From the NCBI GenBank assembly GCA_029582165.1, contig CM055871.1, forward strand, positions 29,868,802-29,932,801: a stretch of 64,000 nt of DNA. The letters run 5' to 3'. The translations under genes and the position numbers were made by a program. The notes under the pieces were generated by a model. The model searched no databases. It saw only the letters and a program-made list of their open reading frames with translations, and was not told the origin of the DNA. Of this stretch, positions 48,745 to 59,982 are shown piece by piece. The stretch's first letter is position 1. Each line of letters opens with the position of its first letter. This DNA comes from Portulaca oleracea (lineage: Eukaryota; Streptophyta; Magnoliopsida; Caryophyllales; Portulacaceae).

Positions 48745-48929
48745 TTTGAACAGTAACCAAACAATTTGAACAGTAAAAGTGGATGGGGGATTTTTAATGT
48801 TTAAGGATTTAATGATAAAAATAAAATGAAAACAAAATTACAAAGAAGCCTAGAATATAACCCCTTAAGTTTAGCAAAATTACCAAAATACAATTGAAAT
48901 AGTAAATGTGCATTCATGGTTTTTAATAT
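48745..48929. repeat. Dispersed repeat shared with 39275-39445
   Basis: TGATAAAAATAAAATGAAAACAAAATTACAAAGAA, then CCTAGAATATAACCCCTTAAG, then GTGCATTCATGG is nearly identical to the stretch beside the Helitron-like 3' end at 39459. The repeat continues at 49486-49500, after the MULE-MITE inserted in it. Confidence 0.7.
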
Positions 48930-49485
48930 GGGTTTTTGGATGCTAATATATTGAACTTTGGGGGTATTGGACAATAATACGTTGAACTTTGACCTTGTAT
49001 AAGAATACACTGTGCTTTGGGGGTGTTGAACAATAATGCGCCCAGAACGATTTCGTTAGTGGTTGACTCGATGGTAATCCTACGTAGCTGTGGAGGAGAT
49101 GAATTAACCCAAAAATATTTAAACTTATGACATGTCAGCTAATCCACGTATAAGCAAAGGGAATCAATTTTGAAAAGAGTAGAAAAAAACATAAAATCAC
49201 ATTTGCTTAAACGTGTTTTTACTAAGAGATTGTTGTTGTAGTTGTATAAAATCACGTTTGCTTGTGTAGATTAGCGGACATATCATAAATTTAGATATTA
49301 TTTATCCAATTTATCTTCTCGGCGTGCTACGTAAGATCGCCACCAAGTCGACCATCTTTGAAATTGTACCGGGTGCATTATTGTCCAACACCCCTTAAAG
49401 TTCAGTGTATTATTGTCTAATGTCAAAGTTCAGTATATTATTGTCCAGTACCCCAAAAGTTCAGTATATTAACATCCAAAAATCG
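48930..49485. mobile_element. MULE-derived MITE, copy B, 556 bp with 9-bp TSD
   Basis: The 9-bp duplication TTTTAATAT stands at 48921-48929 and 49486-49494. Inverted ends read GTTTTTGGATGCTAATATATTG and (other strand) GATTTTTGGATGTTAATATACTG, followed by GAACTTTGGGGGTATTGGACAATAATA variants. It is the same family as copy A at 20066. The pre-insertion sequence can be read across at 39435-39450. Confidence 0.85.
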
Positions 49486-49500
49486 TTTTAATATTTAAGG

Positions 49501-49532
<32 letters not shown>

Positions 49533-49837
49533 CGCTATAAAATTGTCACTTCTTTTGCTCGCAAGCATTAGTAGCATTTTAATAGAAATTGTGGTAAAAT
49601 TATCGTAGTTTTGTTTTGAAGAAAAATTCTCATAAGTATTTTCTAAGGCAATTGGTGTTTATTTACTAATTTTAATTTTAAGCTAGATATATGAAACCAT
49701 TTTTTAATGTAATAAATGTCAATGAAATAATTAAATATATACATTCACTTTTAATTTATTGTCATAACATATACTTGATGTAAAATTTTACTGAAATAAT
49801 TAGTTTTAAAGTTAACAATATTATAGGATGTGTTGCT
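49501..49837. other. (TA)n tract and AT-rich non-coding DNA
   Basis: A TA run occupies 49502-49528. Nothing else was recognised. Confidence 0.45.
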
Positions 49838-50395
49838 CAATCCCAAGCCGCCTCCTCTCTTTTTCTCTCTAAAAAAACCCTAGCCTCCACTTTCTTGAGG
49901 GGCTGCCATTGATTCTTTTGTCGATGGTAAGCCCCAATTTGATTGATTTCTACTCCAATTGTTAGTTTGCTTTTACGGTTACACAAAGAAAGTTAGTCTC
50001 TTCTTTTGTAAGAGTTTTATTGTACCCTTATTTAGGGTTTTTAGTATCTTTCTAGAGTTTTTATTGTACCCTTATTTAGGGTTCTTAGTCTCTTTCTAGA
50101 GTTCTTGTTCAGTTGGTGTGGTCTAATACGTTGGATGAAGATCTACTTTCAAATCGCTATAGCACGGGTTGTGAGGTTCTCCGTCAATAGTAAAGATGCA
50201 GAGTCATCGAGGAAAGATGCAGAGTTATCGAAGAAATCGGAGCCGAACGTCAGTAAGATTAGTATTAGTTATTTGGAAGTTGAATTTCATATCTATGTTT
50301 TAGGTCTACAATTGTTCAATCACGATTTTCATTGTAAGTACTGTATGACTTGCTATTAATGAAATCATTATGCTTGATTCAAAAAAAAAAAAAGA
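49838..50395 (+). mobile_element. Poly(A) retroposon, second copy
   Basis: It matches the retroposon in NRAMP-A intron 8 along its whole length. It has the AAACCCTAGCCTCC head, a TTGATTCTTTTGTCGATGG block, an open stretch with [14 protein letters not shown] and LFNHDFHCK, and an A run ending at about 50393. A clear TSD was not found, so the 5' border is approximate. Frame conservation between the copies suggests that the common source was coding in part. Confidence 0.75.
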
Positions 50396-50450
50396 TTGCA
50401 AGTCACAATCTTCAATTTATACGTTCCCGAAAAGAAATTTTCTGCTTTTA

Positions 50451-50671
50451 GGCCCTGTTGCAAACTGCGGTATCAAAGCATACCGTAGTTTGCCACAACT
50501 CACCACACTTTACCACAAATCATTACTTTTCTCTCTCCTCACTTTTCTCCTCTACTTTTTACATTCTCTCTCCTCACCTACCCCACATACCAATAACCTA
50601 CCACAATTCCACCACACCCACCACAATTCCACGACACCACACCACACCATACCGCAGAAAAGAACAAGGCC
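50451..50671. mobile_element. Tourist-like MITE, GCGGTACGG family, copy 3
   Basis: It has GGCCCTGTTGCAAACTGCGG at the left and AAAGAACAAGGCC at the right, flanked by TTA at 50448-50450 and 50672-50674. The interior has the family CACAACTCACC and CCACACCACACC motifs. Confidence 0.7.
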
Positions 50672-51020
50672 TTAATTAATTGTGTATTTTGTTTTACTTT
50701 TGATTTTGGATTAGGATATAACTTTTCTTTAGTTTCAAGTTTCATGTCCACTTCAGAGTTTATACGTATAAAAGTTAAAATTGTTAGTCAAATATAGCAT
50801 TTGTGATAATTATTGCATAATAAATTATTAATTTTTATTTTAATTTGAATGATAACTTTTGTGATAAGTATTAATTTTTTGATTTTGATTTTGGATTTTG
50901 ATTGATCTTAATTATTTTATTTTTTGATTACAAATATAAATTATTCATTGGAGAATATTCAATTTAGTGTGATTTATTTTTGTACTATATGTTGAGCATA
51001 GACATTCAATAGCATTAAAA
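50672..51020. other. AT-rich non-coding DNA
   Basis: Nothing was recognised. Confidence 0.4.
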
Positions 51021-52256
51021 GTGTACGTTCAAAAAAACAATAGCATTCAAAAGTGGAAGGAGGAGATGGTAAGAGAGCTCTTTAATCCTTGCGATGCGGA
51101 GCTGATCCTAGCACTTCCCCTCTGCAAGAGCTGGCCAGAGGACTACATCTCATGGTTTTTTTTAAAAAAATGGTGTTTACTCGGTGAAGTCGGGATATCA
51201 CCTAACTCAAACACTAAAGAAAAGGGATTCACCCTCGTCGTCTATGGATAGTAATAAGCAGTGGTGGAGGCGATTGTGGGCACAAAATATACCCCCAAGG
51301 ATCAAAGTTTTCAGCTGGAGAGGCGCAGTCAATGCACTCCCTACTGGAGTGAATTTAGCCCGTAAAATACCCTTGATGGAAAGGCAGTGCAGGGTATGTG
51401 GTTTTTGGTTTGATTCAGATACACATGGTGTCTTCTACTGTCCTCTAGCGGTCCATATCTGGGCAATAGGCCCGTTTAAAGAAGCACCATGGGGCGGGGC
51501 ATATCAAAATGTGCTAGACGGATTCATTCGAGCAGCCTCAGAGATGGATGACGAGAAACTAGGCGAATTCCTCGGAGTGGTATTGGCGGTGTGGGATGCT
51601 CGGAATAAATTCATATATTCAGACCACAAAGGCTCTCTACCGGAGATAGCCGATTTAGCCATTCAGATGGTTCGCAACTACCGGTAAGTACGAGCAGTCG
51701 AAGAAGGAGAGCCCCATCCACCACCTCAGGCAAGCTGGAGGCCGCCCCAACAAGGGTGGATTAAAGTAAATTTTGATGCAGGAAAGGTGGGGGATCAAGG
51801 ATTCGGGTGGGGTTACGTGTTCCGATACTCAATGAGATCGGTTGAGGTGGCCAGCGTGGAACATGGTCTAGGTTTCACAGACCCAATGATGGAGGAAGCC
51901 AGGGCATGTTTATTAGCCATGAAGGAAGCCCGGAATCTGGGGTACCTGCAGATAATCGTGGAGGGGAACTCCATCAATCTTATGAGGAAACTTCAACGAA
52001 GGGAGCTGGATAACAATGCTTGTTCACTGTTTTTGTTTGCTATTTTTCAATTTTGTTCTGATTTTGATTCGGTTGTTTTTAGCTTTACTAAGAGGAGTCG
52101 AAATGAGGTAGCTCATGCGTTAGCCCACTTTAATCCTTCTCTTATTGGTAGAAGAGTATGGATAGGAGTGGTCCCAGATCTGATCAACGATTTGGCGGAG
52201 ATTGATATGTGTAACCTGGTTGCAAGTTCCGGAATATAAGCCCTTTCTTAGTTTCA

Positions 52257-52303
<47 letters not shown>
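51021..52303 (+). pseudogene. 5'-truncated LINE end (zf-RVT plus RNase H)
   Basis: The 3' portion of an L1-type ORF2. The zinc-binding region after the RT runs from about 51184 (KSGYHLTQTL, WWRRLWAQNIPPRIKVFSWR, CRVCGFWFDSDTHGVFYC), followed by a linker to 51687. After one frame break at about 51688 comes a plant LINE-type RNase H domain (WIKVNFDAGKVGDQGFGWGY; EARACLLAMKEA; VVFSFTKRSRNEVAHALAH) ending with a stop at 52237-52239. The first conserved Asp (NFDA), the Glu (EARA) and the late Asn-Glu-Val-Ala-His motif are present. The element ends with an (ATA)n tail. Upstream, RT and endonuclease are absent, as usual for aborted reverse transcription. Confidence 0.82.
52257..52303. repeat. (ATA)n tail of the LINE
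   Basis: About 15 ATA units follow the LINE stop codon directly and probably represent its 3' tail. Confidence 0.85.
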
Positions 52304-52305
<2 letters not shown>

Positions 52306-52372
52306 TGTATAAGCAAACTTTTAAAAGTAAAAGTGAGCAATTTTAATCTTCTAAAAACAACCTTAATGAAGT

Positions 52373-52376
<4 letters not shown>

Positions 52377-52466
<90 letters not shown>
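52377..52466. repeat. (TA)n microsatellite, about 90 bp
   Basis: An uninterrupted TA run bordering the long inverted repeat that starts at 52467. Confidence 0.95.
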
Positions 52467-52468
<2 letters not shown>

Positions 52469-53963
52469 TACAAAGGGTGAGGAGTGTAATATATAAGTTC
52501 CAATGAGGACATTCTTGGAAATGTATAATTAATCATTTTTACTTTTTTTTAATTTTGATACAAAGGGTGAGAATTGAAATATGAGTATTTAAACAAGGAC
52601 ATATTTTGAAATATATAATAGGTCATTTTTACTTTCTCTTGAAATTACTTTGTACTTCTTAATTCATATGGTGAGTTACTACCAACAATAAATAAAAAAA
52701 AAGGATTAACTAATTGAAATAATCAAATAAGTAAAATCTATTTTTTTTATCACAAAAGTTAAAATTAAAAACATATACTTCATTAAGGTTGTAACCATTA
52801 TAAAAAAGTAACATAATTTATTGTTTTAAAAAGAATACTAAACATATTAATATGTTTTATGCAAATTTAAAGATTGATATTTTTTAAAAATAGGCATAAC
52901 CGAAAAACTATCATCAAATTTATACATTTTTATTTATAACACCCTTTTTTATTGTTAATGTGTAAAAACAAAAAACTATATAGACATTTAGGAATGTTTG
53001 TAAGTTGTAACATACATAAATGAAGTGCTAATGTATCTTGAATTCAACTTTGAAGAAAAATATTTTATAAAGAGTACAATCCAATGTAAAAAAAAATGTA
53101 TCTTTGTATATTTTTTATTATATAAGAATCAAAAGGCGCCATATCACTTCAATTATATATACCCCAATGATGTGTCATATGTTGTACTTAGACCCTGTTT
53201 TTTTTTTTGCGGTCAGCAAACTGCAGTATCACAGCATACCGCAGTTTGCCTCAACTCACCATACTTTACCACAAATCATTACTTTTATCTCTCCTCACTT
53301 TTTTCTCTCCTCACTTTTCTCCTCTACTTTTTACATTCTCTCTCCTCACCACCCCACATACCAATAACCTACCACAAATCCATTACACCCACCACAATTC
53401 CACCACACCACACCACACTACACCACACCACACCACGCCACACCATACCGCAAAATACCGCATAAAAGAACAGGGCCTTAGTGAGAAGATTATGAAAATA
53501 GTAAAGGTAGTTGTAGTGATTATGTTTAAGTATACATTTACTGTATATTTGAATTAAAACTCTAATTTACATTTTGGTAAAAATATTACAAAACTATACT
53601 TACAAAGTTAGAATCATTTTTGATTCAGTTAAAGCATGTTTTCAATAATGTATGAGATTTTAACTTTTGTGATAAAAAAATAGATTTTACTTATTTGATT
53701 ATTTCAATTAGTTAATCCTTTTATCTATTTATTTATTTATTGTTGGTAGTAACTCATCATATGAATTAATAAGTACAAAGTAATTTTAAGAGAAAGTAAA
53801 AATGACCTATTATATATTTCCAAATATGTCCTTGTTTAAATACTCATATTTCAATTATCACCTTTTGTATCAAAATATTTAAAAAAAGTAAAAATGATTA
53901 ATTATACATTTCCAAGAATGTCTTCATTGGAACTTATATATTACACTCCTCACCCTTTGTACC
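52467..53963. mobile_element. Foldback element with about 300-bp inverted arms
   Basis: The arm 52467-52770 returns inverted at about 53650-53963. Matching blocks include GGTACAAAGGGTGAGGAGTG, AATGTATAATTAATCATTTTTAC, TTTGAAATATATAATAGGTCATTTTTAC, GAGTTACTACCAACAATAAATAAA and TTTTTTATCACAAAAGTTAAAA. The loop of about 880 bp holds a younger Tourist-like MITE (53191-53477). No convincing TSD is visible, because the left flank is a (TA)n tract. It is probably a MULE-type or other foldback transposon. Confidence 0.75.
53191..53477. mobile_element. Tourist-like MITE, GCGGTACGG family, copy 4
   Basis: The left end GACCCTGTTTTTTTTTTTGCGG and right end AAAAGAACAGGGCC are flanked by TTA at 53188-53190 and 53478-53480. 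It lies in the loop of the foldback element. Confidence 0.72.
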
Positions 53964-53975
53964 CAGTTTTATATT

Positions 53976-54013
<38 letters not shown>

Positions 54014-54015
54014 AT

Positions 54016-54186
54016 ATGATTAGTGAACCTAAATCTAAAGATGTGTATAAATATTTGTTAAAAATTGGAGTTGGAGAATTCTTATCCGTAGAAGGAAAAT
54101 CTTATCTTCAAGATCTCTTTGATAGATACAATCCAATGGAGCGAGATAAAGAAGAAGATTTCAATCTACACAACTTGAGAACATAA
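54016..54186 (+). CDS. Unrecognised small frame, 56 codons
   Basis: It follows a (TA)n tract and reads MISEPKSKDVYKYLLKIGVG, then a Ser-, Asp- and Glu-rich part ending LHNLRT. Its amino acid composition looks protein-like, unlike the surrounding low-complexity frames. No domain, promoter or exon partner was identified. It may be an isolated exon scrap or chance. Confidence 0.25.
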   Translation: MISEPKSKDVYKYLLKIGVGEFLSVEGKSYLQDLFDRYNPMERDKEEDFNLHNLRT

Positions 54187-54435
54187 ACAAATAATGACTT
54201 ATTTGGGGCCCAGGGAGGTCAAAAAAAAGTTTAAGCAGCTCATATTAGCTAGGAAGTAAAATAATATCCATAATTTAAATGGACACACCAAGAAAAGTCC
54301 CAAAACATTAATATATGAAGTCTGGGCCTGGCACGCGTATCCAGCCCAATATGAGACAATTTTTTTTTTTTTATTTATAAAATGAAGTATGGTTTCAATT
54401 TTAACTTGGTTGAAGAACTTTAATAAAAAAAATTT
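54187..54435. other. Non-coding DNA
   Basis: Nothing was recognised. A GGGGCCCAGGGAGGTC stretch at 54204-54220 could be a decayed hAT terminus, which would fit the hAT scrap to its right. Confidence 0.3.
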
Positions 54436-55395
54436 CAATTGCTTTCATTTTACACAGACACAGTACGCACACAGCCCCACGCCACGCCACGCCACGCCTG
54501 ACGCCGGAGACCACCGCGGCACCGACTCCGGTGACGACCGACGGTCTGTCTTCTTTCTTCTGTGAGACTGTGACTGACTCTGACTCTCTGAGTCTCTGTC
54601 CTGTCTCAATCGAGCGACCAGGATCGAGTGTCGACCCAAGAGCGCCGGCGCCGCCAGCAAGTCAGCAACCCAGCCTAGCCTCCCACTCCGACTCCGACTC
54701 CGACTCTGGTGACCGGTGAACGGAAATCCAACTTGTGAGTTCTCTGATTTTCAATTTTAGGGTTTACACTTTATAGTTAACTATCAATTTTAACCTGTGA
54801 TTTGTTTGTGGTTTGTGAATTAGTAAATTACTTATTAGTTATTACTATCAATGATTTGTTCCATAATTCAATAATGATTTGTGATTTGTGTGTGGTGTGT
54901 GGTTTGTGAATTAGTCTGAAATTTATAATTTGTGAATTATTGAACACTTTGTGATTTGTGTGTGGTAAGTAAATGGTTTGTGAAATCACAAAGTGTGATT
55001 GTGAATGACTGTAAAGTGTAAACCTTTTACCAATTATTCAATAATCCAATGGATCCTGGGTTGAGAATGACTAATTCCAATGACTAATTCAACACTTTGT
55101 GAAATCACAAACCATTTACCAATTATTGAACACTTTATGATTTAGTAAATTACTGTCATTGTGATTGTGAATGACTGAATGTTGAGTATCTTGCTGTGCT
55201 TTGTGATTGTTGTTTACTTGTTTTGTGTTTGTATGTTGTTTTTTCAGTGAGTAGCAAGTCAGCAATCAAATGTGTGATGATTTTTTGAATGATTGTTTAG
55301 TGTGTTATATAGAGAAGGATGTATTTAACTCAATTACCAATGAGTCTATCATGAGTCGATATCAAAAAATGAAACCACGTAGTGGCCAATTGTAA
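54436..55395 (+). pseudogene. Internally deleted hAT transposase gene (C-terminal exon)
   Basis: The segment 55270-55395 encodes MCDDFLNDCLVCYIEKDVF, then NSITNESIMSRYQKMKPR, then a stop. This is the extreme C-terminus of TTF-zinc-finger hAT transposases, just after the hATC dimerisation domain. Upstream, 54440-54740 is unusually GC-rich with a 5'-UTR character (ACGCCACGCCACGCC, then a CTCCGACTCCGACTC run), followed by an intron-like stretch with a possible acceptor TTTTTTCAG at 55246. The body of the transposase is missing. That the GC-rich part belongs to the same element is inferred. Confidence 0.55.
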
Positions 55396-55559
55396 TAGTT
55401 GACTACTGAAGTATTTGATGGCTTGTGTAATTTTCTTTTTCAAATGTATGATGGTTGTGGTGTAAGTGGACACCCCTATATTGGAAGTCGAGATCTGCCA
55501 CTGACTGACTGCCTAAGAACCTTTGATCTAGCGGTGGCTCCGAATGGGACTCCCAAATA

Positions 55560-55990
55560 AGTGATTTGTTACTCCACTAAGCAATAACCAAGTTTCCTAG
55601 CCATTCTCCATCCCCAGGTTTCATTCTTTCATATGATAATAAGTCCTCATTTGAAATAATTCATTGTCATGCCAAGCATAAGCAACCTTGGAAAGTGGCA
55701 AGGATTCTTTGAATGTTCCCCAATCTTCTCAAGCTTTTGAAAATAGAATATGTCGTCCACAAATGGCAAGTGTGACACTATGAATTTGGTTCTTCCAACT
55801 ACTACACTCTTGCATAATCCTATCTCTTTGCCTTGATGTTTAACACTTTGTTATTATTACAAATTAAAATTGTAATAATGGGCTACCTTGTCTTAGCCTT
55901 CACACCATCTTGAATTGATTTGTTGAGGTCCTGTTCACTAGTAATGAGATGCTTGATGACTAAAGACAAGTTCTAGAACAAAGCAGGCCT
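55560..55990 (-). pseudogene. Decayed LINE reverse transcriptase fragment
   Basis: On - the text contains a KVSHLPFVDDIFYFQK-like stretch (about 55800-55740), corresponding to the RT catalytic box usually read as FADD, with frame breaks. Upstream is IQDGVKAKTR (about 55910), which may be the region before the GDP motif. Many stops are present. The call rests on these two motifs. Confidence 0.4.
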
Positions 55991-56262
55991 AAGGTTCACA
56001 GTAATTGACAGGATCTTCGCCAATGATTATAAAATTCCCATGAATGATGGAAATCCACCCATAGAACTCCTAAAAACATAAACTACTAAATTTAGGCTTT
56101 TTGTATATGAACAAGAACAAGTAAAACAATAAAGGATATTAACAATTCTATAGAGGATTTAGTCACCAAGTTGAATAAGGATAACCAATAATCTTGCACA
56201 AGGATCTTTCACAAGTGATGAATCTTTGGTGGGTTAATGACCCAAATTCTCTTGACTCATTA
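55991..56262. other. Non-coding DNA
   Basis: Nothing was recognised between the RT scrap and the copia LTR. Confidence 0.35.
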
Positions 56263-56439
56263 TGTGGCAAGTTTCCTAAACCTGTTTGAACTCTAAGTTA
56301 TTGGTTGCTATTAGGGAATTATTTTATTTCCTAATTATATTTAGGTCAGTTTCCTAATTGTAATAGCATTCTAGCTAAAACCTAATTGTATTTGGAGTGG
56401 AAGTCTAGTCAGATCTGTAGGATGTTTACCCTATAAATA

Positions 56440-56456
56440 GAGGTCTTTATTCACCT
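56440..56456 (+). promoter_or_regulatory. TATA box of the copia LTR
   Basis: TATAAATAGAGG fits the plant TATA consensus and sits in the U3/R position of the LTR, now cut off from its 3' half by the hAT insertion. Confidence 0.6.
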
Positions 56457-56990
56457 TGTAACATGTGGCAGACGTAGCTGATGTGAGAGCCTTCAAAACT
56501 CCTCGTGAGGGAGGTACGGTGTTATTTCCACATCTTCACCCTACTCATCCCTAGATTGTGAAAGTGTATGAGAGATTATATTTTACCTCTTGTAATATCT
56601 CATTTTCTACTAGTGGATACTGATCTTAGATTCAAAAAGCGCGAGGCGCAAAAAAGCGCACGGGTCCCTGAGGAGCGAGGCGCTAGGCGCGGGCTTCGCG
56701 CACGCGAGGCGCAAGAAAGCGCCATTTTGTTTCAAAATCCCATAGAAGTTGTATTTTCACATAATAAGCTCAAAAATGGCATCAAATAATGGATTAAACA
56801 CAAGTAATACTGCGAAAAATCATGCAAATATTCTTCACATACGATATATCGCTAAAATAGTTTTTTGAAGAGATAAAACAAGCATAGTCATAAAGCAAAC
56901 ATAGAAAACACAACACACTAAGCAAAGTAGCCAAGTAGAAACATAATCTTAAGGCCTAGAAGCCCTAGAGTCTAGTAACTAAAATGATGA

Positions 56991-59700
56991 TCACTCAGAA
57001 TCATCGTCATCATCCAACACTACATTCTGAGCATCCTCATCATCATCCTCATCATCATCCACCAATTCAACATCCTCAATGTCCTCTTCCTCTTCCTCTT
57101 CAAATTCCTCTTCCTCATCTTCATCAATTAACTGAAATCTAGCACGGGAAGATTTGGAACCAGAGGCATTCATGGGAGCTTTTCCTTTTCCCTTGTCCCT
57201 TGAATTAGATTGAGTGGAGGATCCATGCCTAAATCTATAACGGGACTCATTTGCCCCACTAGCTTCAGCAACGGCAGCCCAAGTCAGGTTATCATCCTCA
57301 AACACAAGATCATCATCATCATCCTCTTCATCTTCCATCCTTCCAAGTAACCATTCGTTGCTCTCATCAATTTCATCCAAGAGGATGGGATCTCTACCAC
57401 TCTCCTGGCGGCGGCGCTTTAATGCACGATTTGATTTAACAAAAACCAAATCATTCAATCGAGATTGTGCTAGCCTATTTCTCTTCTTGGTGTGAAGCTG
57501 TTGAGAAAGTACATAAAAATTAGTTATTTGCTTAGTTTAAATTTCAATAATTAAAATTTCTCAAAGTTAAATAGCTTTTTGAAGATCTAACTTACATGTT
57601 GGAAAACACCCCTTTCTCTCACATCCCGATGCACTACATGTAAGGCTAAGGACCCTAATGGCAAACTTTCTCAAATTTGGTGTGGCGGATCCAGATGCAC
57701 TACACCATTCTATTTGCTTAGGAAAATAAGTGTAAGTTAGAATAAACAATTAGGTACTAAGCTAGTAGATGCTATGTAACTTAGAAATGATGAATAGAAC
57801 CTAAGTTTAAATTAAGAAATAGTTTCTTACCGGGAGATGAGAGATTGCGTTGCCTTTTTGCCATTGGCTTTCCAAAGAGCCCTTCCTCATTTTTGTATAG
57901 GATCAACTCAACCATAATCTTGTCTTGGGTTTCAAGATTGGGAATCATTCTAGTGATTCATTCATACAAACCATCCATCACTTCAAGACATCCTTCGATT
58001 GCTTCTTGATTTGAATAAAAGATTGCCGGATTCAAGAAGTATCCCGCCGCATGAAGAGGTTGGTGAAGTTGACATTCCCATCTTTTGTCAATGTAAGCAA
58101 ATGCCTTCTCATAGTGCTCTTTCTTCTCTTGAAAGCTTTTCATAATGGTTTCCTTCGCTCTATCCATAGCCTCATAAATATAACCCATAGCGGGCTTTTT
58201 GTCTCCATCAACCAAGCGAAGAACCTTGACAAGGGGACATGTCAACTTAAGAGCATAGACAATGCTTCTCCAATAACTCTCTTGCATGATATAAGTTGCA
58301 ATCTTCTTGCCCCCGGACTCCTTTGACCATTTGCTAGTGCTCCATTCTTGAGATGTCACCATTTTCCTCAAATTATTTTTTTGTTTATGGATAGAGGAAA
58401 TGGTGATGAATGATGTAGCAAATCTTGTGATGGCCGGTCTATGCAAGTTCCTTTGATTGGTAAATCGCCTCATCAAGTTGATAAGGCCAACGGAACTATG
58501 TATATATGCATTGATAGCCATACTCTTTGAAATAGCATTCTTGACCTTTGGAATATTTTTTCCAATATCTTCCAACATGAGGTCAATGCAATGTGCAGCA
58601 CATGGAGTCCAAAAGAGATGTTCTCTCTTGGCCATCAATAATTTTCCTACATATATTGATCATAAATATTTTAAAATGAAACAAATAAATGTGTTTAAAA
58701 ATAGAAATTGTTTAGTTGTAGTTACTCACCCGCCTTAACATAGTTAGATGCATTATCACTACTACTGGACCACATTTGGCTCTCCAATCTCTTCCACCAT
58801 ACCATCAAGAACCTTAAACAAAAGATCGGCATCCTTCACAACCGGAGACATCCATCGACGTAAGAAAGACCGAGCCTTTTGGAGAATTGACAAGAAAATT
58901 AATAATATCCTTTTGGTGCTATCACGCCATCCATCGGATAAGATTGAACAACCCTTTTCAACCCATTCCTTCTTATGCTCTAACATCTCCTTCTCGGTGT
59001 CCTCCACTTCTTTCTTGAGGAGAGGAACTCTCAACTCATACATGGAAGGTGGTTTAAATCCGGGGCCAAATTGAGCGATAGATTCACACATGGTACCAAA
59101 ACTATCATACATGGCCGCATGAAATGGAATCCCCGAATCATAAAACCACTTAGCAATATCTTGACAAACCTTACCTCTAAGTTGTTTCTTGCATAACTCA
59201 TTCATTGTCCTTTGCCTCCCTTTGTCCTTCCCCTTTGCAACATTTGCCACCTTTTTAGAGACAAAAAAGTCCATTGGCCCCTTTTTGCTTGGTTGCTTTT
59301 GCTTAGCCTTCGGTATGCTAGCACGTCCCGTTTGCCCAACAAATTCAACATCATCTTCACTTTCCTCATCATCATCACTGATAACAAAATCTTGTTGTTT
59401 AAGTGCACTTTCAGCCTCCTTGGTTTGTTTTTTACAATCTATATAATCTTTGATTTCTTGTACAACATGTGGAGGAGCTTTTTGGCAGGCAACCGTATTC
59501 CGATATCCACCGGCTAAATGTTGTTTCACTCGGGCGACTCCCCCCGAGGTCTTATGTCCACAAAAATTGCAATAGAATACAGTAATATTGTTTTCATCTC
59601 GCCTTGCATACTTCCATGCCGGATCATTAGATTTAACCGATGTTGTACTACCACTCTTAGAACCACCTTCCCCCGTTGGCCCCGTCATAACTTGAGACAC
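56991..59700 (-). pseudogene. hAT transposase with BED finger, DUF659 and hATC parts, decayed
   Basis: Exons in order: 59700-58730, 58646-57831, 57716-57596, 57497-56991. The start MSQVMTGPTGEGG leads to a BED zinc finger (C44, C47, H61, C72), a DUF659 region (EKGCSILSDGWRD near residue 245, then VVQ, with the DNASNYVKAG motif in another frame), the TPCAAHCIDLMLEDI region, and an hATC part (PNLRKFAIRVLSLTCSASGCER). It ends in a long Asp/Glu-rich tail (about 57340-56991). Lesions: a frameshift at about 58760 giving TAG TAG, an in-frame TGA at 57958-57960, and a frameshift near 57612 in the normally conserved NW of GCERNW. The exon 3 start is also out of phase. The gene cannot make a full transposase unless these are sequence errors. 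It lies in the - orientation within the complete-ended element. Confidence 0.88.
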
Positions 59701-59982
59701 TCAGGACCTAAACTCACTGACCAATAAACTGATAATATAACAGTGAGTAAGAGCAACTCAATTAAAAGTTTAAAACTCACTCAATAATAAATAAAAAAAA
59801 TCAGCACAAGAGAACCCAGAAAAAAAAAATATTTCAGCAAATTAACACAGAGAACAAAAAAAAAACTCAATTAATAATAAAAACTCACTCAATTAACAAA
59901 ACAAATACAGCAAATTAAGACCAAAATAAAAAAAATAACAATACACGAAGTCACGAACAGAACCCAGAAAAAACAAAGCACG

